From assembly GCA_005862285.1 (NCBI GenBank), contig SZXW01000010.1, positions 806,001 to 870,000 on the forward strand: 64,000 nt of DNA, in the 5' to 3' direction. The notes under the pieces are model-generated. The model was given only the letters and a program-made list of their open reading frames with translations, was not told the DNA's origin and ran no database searches. Shown piece after piece: positions 45,006-54,106 of this stretch. Each line of letters starts with the position of its first letter. Position 1 is the stretch's first letter. This DNA comes from Chlorobium sp. Lineage in GTDB: Bacteria; Bacteroidota; Chlorobiia; Chlorobiales; Chlorobiaceae. A program made the position numbers and the translations under genes.

Positions 45006-45629
45006 ATGAAACGCATATCGTTTTTTTTTGCAGTTGTTCTCTTTTCATTTCCGGTTTTCGGTGCAAAGAACATCGATTTTGTCGATATCGGGGAACTTGA
45101 CCGGACGATTGTTTTCGATATCAGGTATGCCACTCCAAATAACTTTACCGGTATGACCATTTATCCTGCCGCGCGATGCCTGCTGAGAAGGGATGCCGCA
45201 TTACGGCTGCTGCATGTGCAGGAAAAGCTCGAAAGGAAAGGATATCGTCTCATTGTGTTCGACTGCTACCGCCCTCTTTCCGTGCAGAAACGATTCTGGG
45301 AGATCATGCCGGACGAGCGCTATGTAGCCGATCCGGCAAAGGGATCGAGGCACAATCGAGGCGCAGCGGTCGATGTGAGCCTTGCAGATGCCGAAGGAAA
45401 ACCTCTGCCGATGCCTACCGTATATGATGATTTTTCGGAAAAGGCACATCGCGATTATAAAGGGGCATCGCCAGAAGCCCTGAAAAACAGCGCCATTCTC
45501 GAAGCTGCCATGAAAGAGGAAGGTTTCGAGCCCTTCCCGACCGAGTGGTGGCATTTTGATGCACCAGGCTGGGATCAATATCCTGTATCCGATTTTCCTC
45601 TTAAAAGAGCAGGAGGATGTGAAGACTGA
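45006..45629 (+). CDS. D-alanyl-D-alanine dipeptidase (VanX/DdpX family)
   Basis: A 207-residue exported zinc dipeptidase. A short signal peptide (KRISFFFAVVLFSFPVFG) precedes FVDIGELDRTIVFDIRYATPNNF, the VanX N-terminal pattern. The metal ligands are H116 and D123 in GSRHNRGAAVD and H183 in EWWHF, with E180 as the catalytic base. ATG at 45006 gives the shortest natural signal peptide; an upstream in-frame start would add seven residues. No other vancomycin-resistance genes are near, so this is the DdpX-like, stationary-phase role. Its last 11 bases overlap the next gene. Confidence 0.9.
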   Translation: MKRISFFFAVVLFSFPVFGAKNIDFVDIGELDRTIVFDIRYATPNNFTGMTIYPAARCLLRRDAALRLLHVQEKLERKGYRLIVFDCYRPLSVQKRFWEIMPDERYVADPAKGSRHNRGAAVDVSLADAEGKPLPMPTVYDDFSEKAHRDYKGASPEALKNSAILEAAMKEEGFEPFPTEWWHFDAPGWDQYPVSDFPLKRAGGCED

Positions 45630-46428
45630 GAGAAACACGACACCCGGATCGCTTGGGGTTGTCCTGACGGGCGGCTCTTCAGGTCTCGGGTACGCCATGG
45701 TCTCACGGTTTCTCTCTTTTGGGGACCGCGTTGCAATCTGCGGCCGGAACCCGGAGAAGCTCGATGATGCCCTGCGTGCGCTTCGTGCAGCTTATCCGTA
45801 TGCCGAGGTTTACGGTATGGTCTGCGATGTTTCCATTCCTTCGAATGTCAGGGAATTTTCACGTTTTGTATCCGGCACTCTCGGGCGTGTTGACCGGTGG
45901 ATAAACAATGCCGGAAGCGCCGGAAGGCTGAAACGCCCCCTCTGGGAGCTTTCCGATGATGATATCGTCGAAACCTGCAACACCAATCTTTCAGGTTCCA
46001 TTCTCATGTGTGCCGAAGCGGTCGAGATTATGGACCGGCAGCCGACTGCCGCGAGACCGGTCTATCATATTTTCAATCTGGGATTTTCAGCTGCGGGTGC
46101 TTTTTTTTCCCGTTCCGGGGTGGCCCACAAGGCATCGAAAAGAGGGGTGGCTGAACTGACGCGATTTCTCTCAAAAGAGCTGCGATCGTCGGGCAAAACC
46201 TCGATAGGGGTCCACGAACTGAGCCCTGGTCTGGTCATGACCCCTCTCCTGCTTCGGGACGCACCTGAGCGGGCGATCAGGATTTTCTATGCGATCGCCG
46301 AGGAACCTGAAATCGTCGCATCGGTCATGGTCCCGAAAATACGGTCGATAGAGGGCACGAATCATCGGCTGGTCTTTCGGCCGATGCCGCTCACCCTCGC
46401 AAGGCTTGCACTGTCCGTTTTTCGTTAG
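45619..46428 (+). CDS. NYC1/NOL-like short-chain dehydrogenase with His in place of the catalytic Tyr
   Basis: A 269-residue SDR. The dinucleotide loop is TGGSSGLG (17-24) and NNAG lies at 96-99 in a V-D-R-W-I-N-N-A-G-S context. The stretch GVHELSPGLVMTPLL (197-211) followed by AEEPEIVASVMVPKIRSI closely follows the pattern of plant NYC1/NOL chlorophyll b reductases. Where the Tyr-x3-Lys pair should be, it reads VAHKASK, so His170 replaces Tyr. GTG at 45619 is preferred because it follows AGGAGG (45611-45616), although the spacing is only two bases. It overlaps VanX by 11 bases. A bacteriochlorophyll substrate is inferred from the family. Confidence 0.75.
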   Translation: MKTERNTTPGSLGVVLTGGSSGLGYAMVSRFLSFGDRVAICGRNPEKLDDALRALRAAYPYAEVYGMVCDVSIPSNVREFSRFVSGTLGRVDRWINNAGSAGRLKRPLWELSDDDIVETCNTNLSGSILMCAEAVEIMDRQPTAARPVYHIFNLGFSAAGAFFSRSGVAHKASKRGVAELTRFLSKELRSSGKTSIGVHELSPGLVMTPLLLRDAPERAIRIFYAIAEEPEIVASVMVPKIRSIEGTNHRLVFRPMPLTLARLALSVFR

Positions 46429-46466
46429 CAGACAGCTTTCCAGTCCGGGAAACATCAGGTTCCTGC

Positions 46467-47207
46467 TTAAAGATTCTTCAGAAGATCCTGCCAGAGTTCA
46501 CGGTAAGCGACAGCCGATTGAGAGTGGGGCAGGACGGCCGGAACAGGGGAACGGTAAATTCCCATTTTTTCGATATCAGAACTGTAGGGGATCATGCGAG
46601 ACAGGAACCCTTTCGTGGCGGCATATTCGGCTATTATATCACGATGCATGGTTTTCTTTTTTTCAACCATGGAAAAAAATGCGAAAATCTTCGAACTGTC
46701 GAGATTGTTGGCTTCGAAAAATCCGGTAAGCTGGAAATAGGTCCGCATGGAGAGTGTTGTGGGAATGACCGGTACGAGAATGAGGTCCGATGCGGCGAAA
46801 ACGCTCTCGGATAGCAGGGTCAGGTTAGGAGCGCAGTCGAAAAAGACGTACCGGTAGTTCTCGCTCAGTTCCTCGAGGTTTTTACGGAGCTTTTTAAGAG
46901 GCTTTTTTTCTTCGGAAAGATCGATATCGAGGTTCCGGTAGGAAAAATCGGACGGCAGCAGGTCGAGGTTTTCGAAGTCCGTAGCCTTGATGTTGCTGTA
47001 TATCTTTTTGCTTCCCTTCAGGAATTGCTCACCGGTGAATTTTTTCGACGCCTTGATCCTGAAGTAGAAGGAGCTTGCACCCTGGGGATCCAGATCGCAA
47101 ACCAGTGTCGGCTGACCGGTGCCTGAAGCGGAGAGGTAGGAAAGATTAACGGCCGCGGCTGTCTTGCCGACCCCGCCCTTGATGCTGTACAATGCGACTG
47201 ATTTCAT
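46467..47207 (-). CDS. ParA/MinD-family ATPase
   Basis: A 246-residue deviant-Walker ATPase of the ParA/Soj type. [18 protein letters not shown] is the deviant Walker A with both lysines, [12 protein letters not shown] is the A' box, and [16 protein letters not shown] is Walker B. Such proteins form dynamic patterns on the nucleoid to position plasmids, chromosome origins or large protein assemblies. No ParB gene is next to it. Instead its start lies five bases after the stop of a CYTH/CHAD gene, suggesting it positions something bound by that protein. Confidence 0.88.
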   Translation of the reverse strand: MKSVALYSIKGGVGKTAAAVNLSYLSASGTGQPTLVCDLDPQGASSFYFRIKASKKFTGEQFLKGSKKIYSNIKATDFENLDLLPSDFSYRNLDIDLSEEKKPLKKLRKNLEELSENYRYVFFDCAPNLTLLSESVFAASDLILVPVIPTTLSMRTYFQLTGFFEANNLDSSKIFAFFSMVEKKKTMHRDIIAEYAATKGFLSRMIPYSSDIEKMGIYRSPVPAVLPHSQSAVAYRELWQDLLKNL

Positions 47208-47212
47208 ATGAT

Positions 47213-48793
47213 TTATTCATTGTCGAGAAGTTCCCTGAACATCTGACGGGTCTTTTCCTGATCGAATGTTCTGAAAGTTTTCGTGAAATGCGCCCGTGTC
47301 TCTTCCTTTTTCAAATGCAAGACGCCGACAAGTCCTCCGATCGATGCCGGATACAGATTATTGCTGCCGGTTTCCCGAAGCGTCTGGAGCCTTTCATGCA
47401 GGAACATGATCTGAACGGAATAATCGACAAAACTTCCGAGGTTTTCCTGCAGCTCTTTCAATTGTCTGATGATCGGCACGATGGTTTTCTGGGGATAAAG
47501 CGAAGCAAAGAATTCAAGCAGGTACCTGAGCTTTTTGCATTCGATCCGGAGTTGGTGCAGCTCCTGGTCGTTCGCTTCAGGGCCGATAAGGCGGCCGGTG
47601 CGAATCACTTTTTTCCAGGCCTTTCTGATCGAACTTCCGGCGACACTAATCGTGGAAAGCGAAGCTTTCGGAGCTTTCTCCAGGTCCGGCAGCGTCCCGG
47701 TCCTTAAAAAACGTTCCCAATCATGCAGGAACCTGCCGTAGCTTTCTGATGCAAGGTACCGGCAGAATGATCGGTGAGCGGCTTTACGTGACCGTTCCAT
47801 TTCTGCGAAAAACTGTTCGAGCCCGGGCTTGAGAAAGGACGGCAGGAAGCCGAAGAAGGTATGCTGCCGCAGCAGGTAAACATCGCTGTCACGCAGTCCG
47901 TTGCTTTTTTTGCCGAGTTCCCTGAACCCGTCGAGAAACGGCGCGCAGTCGTCCGGATCGAATACGCCTTTGATCAGTTTCATTACTGAGCGGGTGCGCC
48001 GAACGGCGACCCGGTAGTCGTGCAGGAACTCGGTATCGGTGTTGTTCCTGATCCCTTGCTCGTTGGCTTTCATGATGGAAAGGGCCCATATCAGGAGTGT
48101 TCTCATGCTTTCATGAACAGGCGCTTCGGGGTCGAGCTGCAAGCGGATTTTGGACGAGTAACCCTGCACTTGCCGACCGGCTGACTGCATGATCGAACGG
48201 AACACATCCCTGAAATCCATGCTCACTTCAAGGGTGATATGCCTGGAAAGCAGCTTCCTGAAGGCATCCGTTTCATCCTGATATCCCTTGAGAGGCAGGA
48301 GAGAGAGGAGGGAAGTTAGCGGTTTCCGTCCTGATTTATCGATGACGGTCAGCGATTCCGAAATCAGGTAGCCGATGGTTTTTTCATTGTCATCCACGAT
48401 CCGGTAGGTCCGGACAAACGTTTCGAGGGTGCAGTACTTCTGGAATGCCCGTATCTGGCTGACGGCAGACAGTTGCTCTCTGAAAGCCCCTTCGGGCAGG
48501 TCCGATGAAAAAAACGACGCGGGATAACCTTGAAAAGCTTCGCTTTCGGTTTCAATACCGCTATCGAGAGAGATAAGGGAAACGGCGTTCTTTTTTTTTA
48601 CGACGGCAACGTTTTTTTCAAATGCATGCCAGTCGAAGGTGTCATAGAACACTTGTCTTTCATGCTTTGAAGAAACGGGTGAAAGCCTGAACTCCGGCGA
48701 ACAGATTTCTTCCTGCAGCACCCAGGAGGGTTGCAATCCGTGTACCTGAAAGTACAGGGTCTTGCATGGATTGTGTTCGGGAGCTGCTGGCAT
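47213..48793 (-). CDS. CYTH-like and CHAD domain protein (polyphosphate-associated)
   Basis: A 526-residue protein. The N-terminal half (about residues 12-190) has the alternating strand pattern of a CYTH/triphosphate tunnel domain, though its usual E-x-E-x-K opening is weak. The C-terminal half (about 225-500) is a CHAD domain: helices with conserved His and basic residues, such as [22 protein letters not shown] and [28 protein letters not shown] domains bind polyphosphate and associate with polyphosphate granules. It forms a two-gene unit with the ParA-type ATPase five bases downstream. Confidence 0.88.
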   Translation of the reverse strand: MPAAPEHNPCKTLYFQVHGLQPSWVLQEEICSPEFRLSPVSSKHERQVFYDTFDWHAFEKNVAVVKKKNAVSLISLDSGIETESEAFQGYPASFFSSDLPEGAFREQLSAVSQIRAFQKYCTLETFVRTYRIVDDNEKTIGYLISESLTVIDKSGRKPLTSLLSLLPLKGYQDETDAFRKLLSRHITLEVSMDFRDVFRSIMQSAGRQVQGYSSKIRLQLDPEAPVHESMRTLLIWALSIMKANEQGIRNNTDTEFLHDYRVAVRRTRSVMKLIKGVFDPDDCAPFLDGFRELGKKSNGLRDSDVYLLRQHTFFGFLPSFLKPGLEQFFAEMERSRKAAHRSFCRYLASESYGRFLHDWERFLRTGTLPDLEKAPKASLSTISVAGSSIRKAWKKVIRTGRLIGPEANDQELHQLRIECKKLRYLLEFFASLYPQKTIVPIIRQLKELQENLGSFVDYSVQIMFLHERLQTLRETGSNNLYPASIGGLVGVLHLKKEETRAHFTKTFRTFDQEKTRQMFRELLDNE

Positions 48794-48982
48794 GGAATAT
48801 TGTCCGGAGTGTTACGGAATAAACTCATGCCTGAAATATATCAAGTTTTTTCAGTTTCAGTGAGCGAGTTTCTAAATGTTCCTCTGGAGGACGTTATGAC
48901 AACATTTTCATAGCCATAGAGCCGTTGATGGACAAGCGCATCCCAATGGTGGCCTCCGGCTGGAAAAAGCAGTACCTGACCA

Positions 48983-49012
48983 GGGTTTCCTGAAGAGATC
49001 GAAAGGAAACCC
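48983..49012. other. Stem-loop in the gap between CHAD gene and unknown gene
   Basis: GGGTTTCC (48983-48990) and GGAAACCC (49005-49012) form a perfect 8-bp stem with a 14-base loop. It lies just downstream of the minus-strand gene at 49043 but lacks a T-run, so it is either a weak terminator or an RNA end-stabilising hairpin. Confidence 0.45.
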
Positions 49013-49042
49013 CGTTGGAACCGTTTAGACTTCAATAAGAAG

Positions 49043-50611
49043 CTAAACAACAAGGACATGGGCAATGGATGTGTCCCAGCTTGAATAAGTCTGCGTTCCT
49101 CCGAGAGTGACCGTCCCATTGTCAAACTCGTTGGAAATCCAGAACCCTGATGGATTATTCGGGTCTCCTATTGCAGTGGAATAATCACCCCAGCGACCAA
49201 TTGCATCTTTGGCAGGATCTACATAAGCCGCTACGCTGTCATGGTAATCAACAGGTGCCGAGAAAACCGGGTTTGATGAAGATGAATAAATCCAGTCAGT
49301 ATAGTAATCGGCAGGGTACATGTTGGGCCCGCTCACGTTGAAATTGATAAGGACATCGCCCTTGCCATCAACAGCAATGGATGCATTGAACGTGGCTGCG
49401 CCAGCCGTTTCTCCTGTTTTCGGCAACAGACTGTTCAGATTGCCCGATGCCTGAACTGTCGGTTTACTTTTACTCATATCGAGCTCCACCCACTCGACTG
49501 AAGGCGTCGACACGCCTTTAACCGGTTGAACCTCGAACACCACGTAGAGCTTTTGATGAGCAGAATCATAAGCTGCGCTCGTGATACGGCCATCCATAGC
49601 GTCCAGCTTGTAGCTCACTCCAAGCTGGCTGACGGAGTATGCGCCCTTTCCGTAATCGATGCTGCCGAGGGATAAGGTAACAGGGGCCGTAGTGGAAAAT
49701 CCGTTAGTTGTCGGACTCGCCTTGAAAATGCTCAGGGCATTATGAGTATATGAGACAAAATATTCACCGCCACCGCTGATAGGTGCAGGCTGATAAGAAG
49801 GATTGGCGTATGCTATTTGACTGTACGGATTTGATTTCAGACCATTCAAAAGAGGGGTTTCGTTGATAACGGTAAGAGCGTCGCCGCGATATGACCCAGA
49901 GGAAGAAAACTGGTTGGTCGTTATGTAAATATCCTTTCCGTCGGTTGAAACCAGCGGCTGATCCGACCAGGTTTTGATACCGTTGATCATATAGGTGGTC
50001 GGAACTGCCTCAAAGGTCCAGTCGCCGGGAGAAAGCGAGGGGGCGCTGTTTTTTGAGACTGCCAGCAGAACGTAGCTCGAGTTCATGCTGTTGCTTACTT
50101 CATCGATAGCGACTATGAAACGCTGATTAGCTGTATCGTAAAGGATCTTTGGATCGGTAAGAAAATAACCGGAAGTCATCACCGATGAGAAAAAGGTCTC
50201 GAGCGACTGCGTATTTTTCAAATTACCATTGGTGTCGGTAAGCTGGATGGCGTCGTTTTCTGCAGTAATAACTTCATTAAGTCCAACAGCAAGAGCGTTG
50301 TCAGGGGGATAATAGCCTCCGCTCTGGGCGAAAGTGATTCCATCCCAATGAACATCGATTCCGGAAATCGTGCTTAAACTGTTAACCATGTTTGAAGCGT
50401 AAGTACCTTGCGAAATTTGTACGGAAACTCCGGCCATATTCAACATGTCCGGAACTTCACCGTCAGGAACGGTGTATACATTTGCAAGCTCGGAAGGATT
50501 TACGAAAAGCAGAGAACGGTGTGCAGAATCATCAGAATAGAAATGATTTTGAATTAATAAATCATCCAGAAAGCCATGAATTCTAACCGAATCACCAAAT
50601 AGTTTCGACAT
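49043..50611 (-). CDS. Large uncharacterised protein, possibly secreted
   Basis: A 522-residue protein of unknown family. It lacks an N-terminal signal peptide and is rich in Ser, Thr, Asn, Gly and Tyr with low charge, a composition common in extracellular proteins. Repeated short strand-like elements separated by polar turns suggest a beta-propeller or beta-solenoid (for example DALAVGLNEVITAEND, SDQPLVSTDGKDIYITTN, DWTFEAVP). Absence of a signal peptide, together with a hydrophobic C-terminal end (SIAHVLVV), would fit type I secretion, but no transporter lies beside it. It stands alone with long gaps on both sides. Confidence 0.6.
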   Translation of the reverse strand: MSKLFGDSVRIHGFLDDLLIQNHFYSDDSAHRSLLFVNPSELANVYTVPDGEVPDMLNMAGVSVQISQGTYASNMVNSLSTISGIDVHWDGITFAQSGGYYPPDNALAVGLNEVITAENDAIQLTDTNGNLKNTQSLETFFSSVMTSGYFLTDPKILYDTANQRFIVAIDEVSNSMNSSYVLLAVSKNSAPSLSPGDWTFEAVPTTYMINGIKTWSDQPLVSTDGKDIYITTNQFSSSGSYRGDALTVINETPLLNGLKSNPYSQIAYANPSYQPAPISGGGEYFVSYTHNALSIFKASPTTNGFSTTAPVTLSLGSIDYGKGAYSVSQLGVSYKLDAMDGRITSAAYDSAHQKLYVVFEVQPVKGVSTPSVEWVELDMSKSKPTVQASGNLNSLLPKTGETAGAATFNASIAVDGKGDVLINFNVSGPNMYPADYYTDWIYSSSSNPVFSAPVDYHDSVAAYVDPAKDAIGRWGDYSTAIGDPNNPSGFWISNEFDNGTVTLGGTQTYSSWDTSIAHVLVV

Positions 50612-51189
50612 AACACATCAACTTATTTAGGGTTAATAAGGTGCCATGCAACAAACACCAACACAATCATGTCAATGCTGATGGTTAAAGTGCTTGTCCG
50701 TGTCTTGCAAAAAGCATTAAATGGGGTGCAGCTCAGACCCGATCCTGTTTTGAGCTGATGTATCTAAATCATCGGTTCCTTATGAAAAGTACAAAAAAGA
50801 ATAGCTATTGAAAAAATCTCTGCAGTAATTTCCTCAGAATGCAGTTTACCCAATGGCAGGATCATAAACCCATACTACCCCCACCTGGAATTGCATTCAG
50901 AGTCTGAACAATATGGTTTGTTCCGCAATAAGTTTAAAAAGCTGTTTGGCCTCTTTTTTATAAAAAATGCGATCAGGACTCCGCATTGCTCGATGCTTCC
51001 GGTTGTTCCGTTTCGGTTCGTAATCTCGTTCAAACAACTCCTCGATGATTAGTTGCCGCAGGGAATGACTGGAAAGAGCTTAATGATTGTCGTCTTTTTA
51101 TTGTCCGGTTAAATCTCTAACTTTTGGATGTATTACCATTTCTTGCAGAAAGCACCCCTTTTTTTACTTAAATCAAACAGGAATCCATT
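50612..51189. other. Intergenic region between two divergent surface-protein genes
   Basis: About 578 bases between the minus-strand gene ending its 5' side at 50611 and the plus-strand gene at 51190. It carries both promoters. No RNA gene, repeat family or conserved protein was recognised. Confidence 0.6.
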
Positions 51190-52185
51190 ATGAAAAGAAA
51201 CATTCTGTCCGCTTTGCTGGCGTTTACGTTCCTGCTGTACAATTCGCTGAGCTATGCGGCACTCAACCAGATTACGGGCAACTGGAGAAACGCCGATCCG
51301 AACACAAGAGGGATAACGACCCTCGCCATTACCGGCAACGGTAATTCCCTGAGGATGCATGCATGGGGCAAATGCCATCCTCAGGATTGCGACTGGGGAG
51401 AAGTCGATGCCAACGCTTACGCTCCGAACGTTTCCTCTCCTCTGGAGCCGAGTGCAAATGCCATTTCTGCTGTGTTCGCGACAGGATTCAGCCAGACGCT
51501 GGTCATCGTACGGCCTGCCGGTAACAACACTGTTCGAGCTGAAGTTTTCACCCGCTTCACAGACGGCAGCGGCCGAAGCAACTATACCGAAGTCTACACC
51601 TTCAACAGGCAGATGCACTTGATGCCTCTCCATCCGGTTCAGCCGATTCAACCTGTCCAGCCTGTCCAACCGGTTCAGCCAATCCAGCCGGTCAGGCCGA
51701 TCCGCCCGATTCAGCCGCTTCTTCCTCAAGTGCAGGAAGATTGTCTTTCGTTCAATCCGGCCACAGCGTCCGTCAGGAATATCGATGGACGCTGGACGAT
51801 TGTCGACGGCAACCACTTGATGTTCAATTTCGGCGATAAAAGAATGGAAGCCCTGCAGGCTCTGAAGATCATCAAGTACTACAGGATGAACAGTTCCTGC
51901 TTCGTCGGACGCCCCGACCCGAGTTTCCAGTACCTGCTGGTCAATGGTCAGGCTCCTCAGGGAAACCTGCCGGGTGAAGACTGTGTGAGCTTCAACCCCA
52001 ACACCAGCGAGGTCAAAAACATCGGAGGACGCTGGAAAATCGTCGACGGCAGCCATTGGGTCTTCGATTTCGGCGACAAGGAAGGCGAAGCCAGGACAGC
52101 CTTTGCCATAATCAGGAAATACGGATTCACCTTCGTAGGATATGTCGGCCGTCCAAATGCCAGCTTTATCTATCTGAGAAAGTAA
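51190..52185 (+). CDS. Secreted two-domain protein with a Pro-Val/Ile-Gln linker
   Basis: A 331-residue protein with a clear signal peptide (KRNILSALLAFTFLLYNSLSYAA). The N-terminal domain (about 25-140) starts ITGNWRNADPNTRGITTLAI and has cysteines in KCHPQDCDWGEVD. A low-complexity linker (about 148-178) alternates PVQP, PIQP and PIRP. After it come two homologous copies of about 66-70 residues (about 185-257 and 261-331), each starting EDCLSFNP/EDCVSFNP, then NIDGRWTIVDG/NIGGRWKIVDG, and ending with GRPD/GRPN. Function is unknown. The duplicated domain suggests binding of a repeated ligand at the cell surface. A strong terminator follows. Confidence 0.75.
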   Translation: MKRNILSALLAFTFLLYNSLSYAALNQITGNWRNADPNTRGITTLAITGNGNSLRMHAWGKCHPQDCDWGEVDANAYAPNVSSPLEPSANAISAVFATGFSQTLVIVRPAGNNTVRAEVFTRFTDGSGRSNYTEVYTFNRQMHLMPLHPVQPIQPVQPVQPVQPIQPVRPIRPIQPLLPQVQEDCLSFNPATASVRNIDGRWTIVDGNHLMFNFGDKRMEALQALKIIKYYRMNSSCFVGRPDPSFQYLLVNGQAPQGNLPGEDCVSFNPNTSEVKNIGGRWKIVDGSHWVFDFGDKEGEARTAFAIIRKYGFTFVGYVGRPNASFIYLRK

Positions 52186-52207
52186 CCGGCCCTGGTATCT
52201 TCAGTCA

Positions 52208-52243
52208 AAACCCCCGGGTTCTTTCAGCAGAATCCGGGGGTTT
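52208..52243 (+). terminator. Intrinsic terminator after the secreted repeat protein
   Basis: AACCCCCGGGTTC and GAATCCGGGGGTT form a long stem with one mismatch and an 8-base loop, starting 23 bases after the stop codon. The T-run is short. Confidence 0.8.
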
Positions 52244-52349
52244 GCTGTTCATGCCGGAATTTTTCGGCCTATCGGCGATGATCGAAGGCTCTCATACAGG
52301 ATCTTCCGATATGTTTCTCCGGTCTGTCACTCCGTAGCCGGTATCAGGC

Positions 52350-53246
52350 TCAGTCCGATGGATAAAGCGACCGCCAGTGCCGGGCGATCTCCTCGCGGCG
52401 GCAGATCCAGACCCCTTCACGATCCGTGATGTAATCGAGAAAACGCGCCAGAGCAAGAGCCCGGGCGGGATGGCCGCTGATTCGGGGATGCAGACCGACG
52501 CTCATCATTTTCGGCCGGTGCTTACCCTCGTTCCAGAGCTGATCGAAGGCATCTTTCAGCAGCTGGAAAAAGTCGTCGCCGCAGGCAAAGCCGTTGGGCA
52601 GCAGGTAGCGGAAATCGTTGGTGACCAGAGAATAGGGGATCACCAGGTGAGCGGGAGAGCCTTCAAACCAGTAGGGCAGGTCGTCGTTGTAGGCGTCCGA
52701 ACTGTAGAGAAAGCCACCTTCGTTACGAATCAGCAGTCGGGTATGCTGACTGACCCTGCCGGTGTACCAGCCCACGGGACGACGGCCGCAGACCAGTTCG
52801 ATGATCTCGATAGTGGCGCTGATGTGGCGGCGTTCCTCGTCCTCCGGTATGCTGCGGTAGTCCAGCCAGCGGTAGCCATGTCCGGCAATTTCGTGGCCGG
52901 CGGCAGCAAGAGCCCGGCCGATGGCAGGATTAAGTTCGAGGGCCCTGCCGCAGGCAAAGGCGGTCAGTGGAAGATTGCGGTTACCGAACAGCTCCAGAAT
53001 ACGCCAGAAGCCGGCACGAGAACCGTATTCGTACATGCTCTCCACACTGAGGTCCCGTTCTCCCTCACGGGCAGGACGGCCTGGAAGCTCGTGGAGATAG
53101 CTTTCGGAACGGGCATCGCCGTTGAGAACGGTCGATTCGGCGCCCTCCTCGATGTTGAGCACGAACTGGACAGCCACACGGGCTTCGTCCGGCCAGTGTG
53201 CATGGGGCGGATCGCCGCCGTACCCCTGAAGGTCTCTTGCCGCCAT
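52350..53246 (-). CDS. PuuE-like polysaccharide/urate-pathway deacetylase (NodB fold)
   Basis: A protein of about 298 residues in the polysaccharide deacetylase superfamily, PuuE-like (allantoinase) branch. It opens YGGDPPHAHWPDEARVAVQFVLNIEEGAES, the PuuE N-terminal block, followed by ..AFACGRALELNP and GHEIAGHGYRWLDY, which carries the expected metal-binding His residues. ATG at 53246 overlaps the previous stop by one base (TGATG). Neither urate oxidase nor other purine-catabolism genes are near. High GC content unlike the window suggests it and its neighbour came in together. The true substrate is unclear. Confidence 0.8.
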   Translation of the reverse strand: MAARDLQGYGGDPPHAHWPDEARVAVQFVLNIEEGAESTVLNGDARSESYLHELPGRPAREGERDLSVESMYEYGSRAGFWRILELFGNRNLPLTAFACGRALELNPAIGRALAAAGHEIAGHGYRWLDYRSIPEDEERRHISATIEIIELVCGRRPVGWYTGRVSQHTRLLIRNEGGFLYSSDAYNDDLPYWFEGSPAHLVIPYSLVTNDFRYLLPNGFACGDDFFQLLKDAFDQLWNEGKHRPKMMSVGLHPRISGHPARALALARFLDYITDREGVWICRREEIARHWRSLYPSD

Positions 53247-54106
53247 CAGCCAAGCTCGAAAGTTGTGATCCCGAACACCTTGTCCAGCCGGTGGACCGGC
53301 TCCGGTCCGAAGTACATCCGGGCACACTCGAACACGTACTCCGCGCCGAACTCGTCGGCAAGGGAGACTGCGTCCGTGTTTTTCATCGGAATATCGAGAT
53401 AGACGTTCCGGCCGGGGGCTGCCGAAAGGCATGCCCGATAGAGTTCCCGGGCGATGTCAATGGAGTCGGCAAAAAGCGGACCTATCTTGAAGCCTTTGCC
53501 GGTCCTTCTGAGGACGGCATAGCCGGAGAGGTTCCCATTTTCAAGGTACCTGAACGATATTGCCTCTCTGTCGAACAGCCAGCGCTCGAGGAAGGGGAGA
53601 CGGTCGAAGCCGAAACATTCCCGGTCGTACGCAGCGATTGCAGCGAGACAGGCCTCTTCTATACCGGAAACGGCATCATGGCGGGGATATTCGCTGCCGA
53701 CCCGGGCCCGGCGTTCATCCCGGTAAGCGATGGCAAATCCGCCCCTGCTGTAGAACGGCTGCATGGCCACAACCCCGTCCATACCGATGCTGGCACCTTT
53801 TTTCAGGCGTCCGAGCAGCGTATCCCGCCGTTTATACCAGAGAGACCGGCCGATCCCGGCGCTCCGGTACTCCGGCAAGACGATAAAAAAGCCCATGAAG
53901 CCATATTCGCCGTTGTAGGATACCAGAGATCCGCCGCCTATCATCCTGCCGTCGAGAAAATAACCGTAAAAAGCATCAGGAAAGACCGCGCAGAAAATCT
54001 CCGCATCGTGAACGCCGGGATCCCACCCTTCGTCCCGCGCCCATCCGACAAGTGTTTCGACCTGCTGCCGGTCAAGCTGTCTGAATTCAAATTTATCGGT
54101 ATTCAT
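53246..54106 (-). CDS. GNAT acetyltransferase with a C-terminal Acetyltransf_18-like domain
   Basis: A 286-residue protein with two domains. The first (about residues 10-130) is a GNAT domain with FFIVLPEYRSAGIGRSLWYKRRD, holding the R/Q-x-x-G-x-G/A acetyl-CoA loop. The second (about 160-280) fits the YitH/HolE-type domain (..RLPFLERWL.., ..GYAVLRRTGKGFKIGPLFA). It acetylates an unknown amine. It is translationally coupled with the PuuE-like deacetylase through a one-base stop/start overlap, and the two are the most GC-rich genes in the window, consistent with shared horizontal origin. Confidence 0.8.
   Translation of the reverse strand: MNTDKFEFRQLDRQQVETLVGWARDEGWDPGVHDAEIFCAVFPDAFYGYFLDGRMIGGGSLVSYNGEYGFMGFFIVLPEYRSAGIGRSLWYKRRDTLLGRLKKGASIGMDGVVAMQPFYSRGGFAIAYRDERRARVGSEYPRHDAVSGIEEACLAAIAAYDRECFGFDRLPFLERWLFDREAISFRYLENGNLSGYAVLRRTGKGFKIGPLFADSIDIARELYRACLSAAPGRNVYLDIPMKNTDAVSLADEFGAEYVFECARMYFGPEPVHRLDKVFGITTFELG

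Noticed and set aside
45006-45629. VanX considered as part of a vancomycin resistance cluster
   Set aside because: No vanH, vanA-type ligase or VanRS genes are nearby, and VanX/DdpX homologues are common in bacteria with other roles.
51133-52056. 307-residue minus-strand frame opposite the secreted repeat protein
   Set aside because: It is the mirror of a gene with a signal peptide, a duplicated domain and a terminator; its own sequence is repetitive LNRLDRLD text created by the linker repeats.
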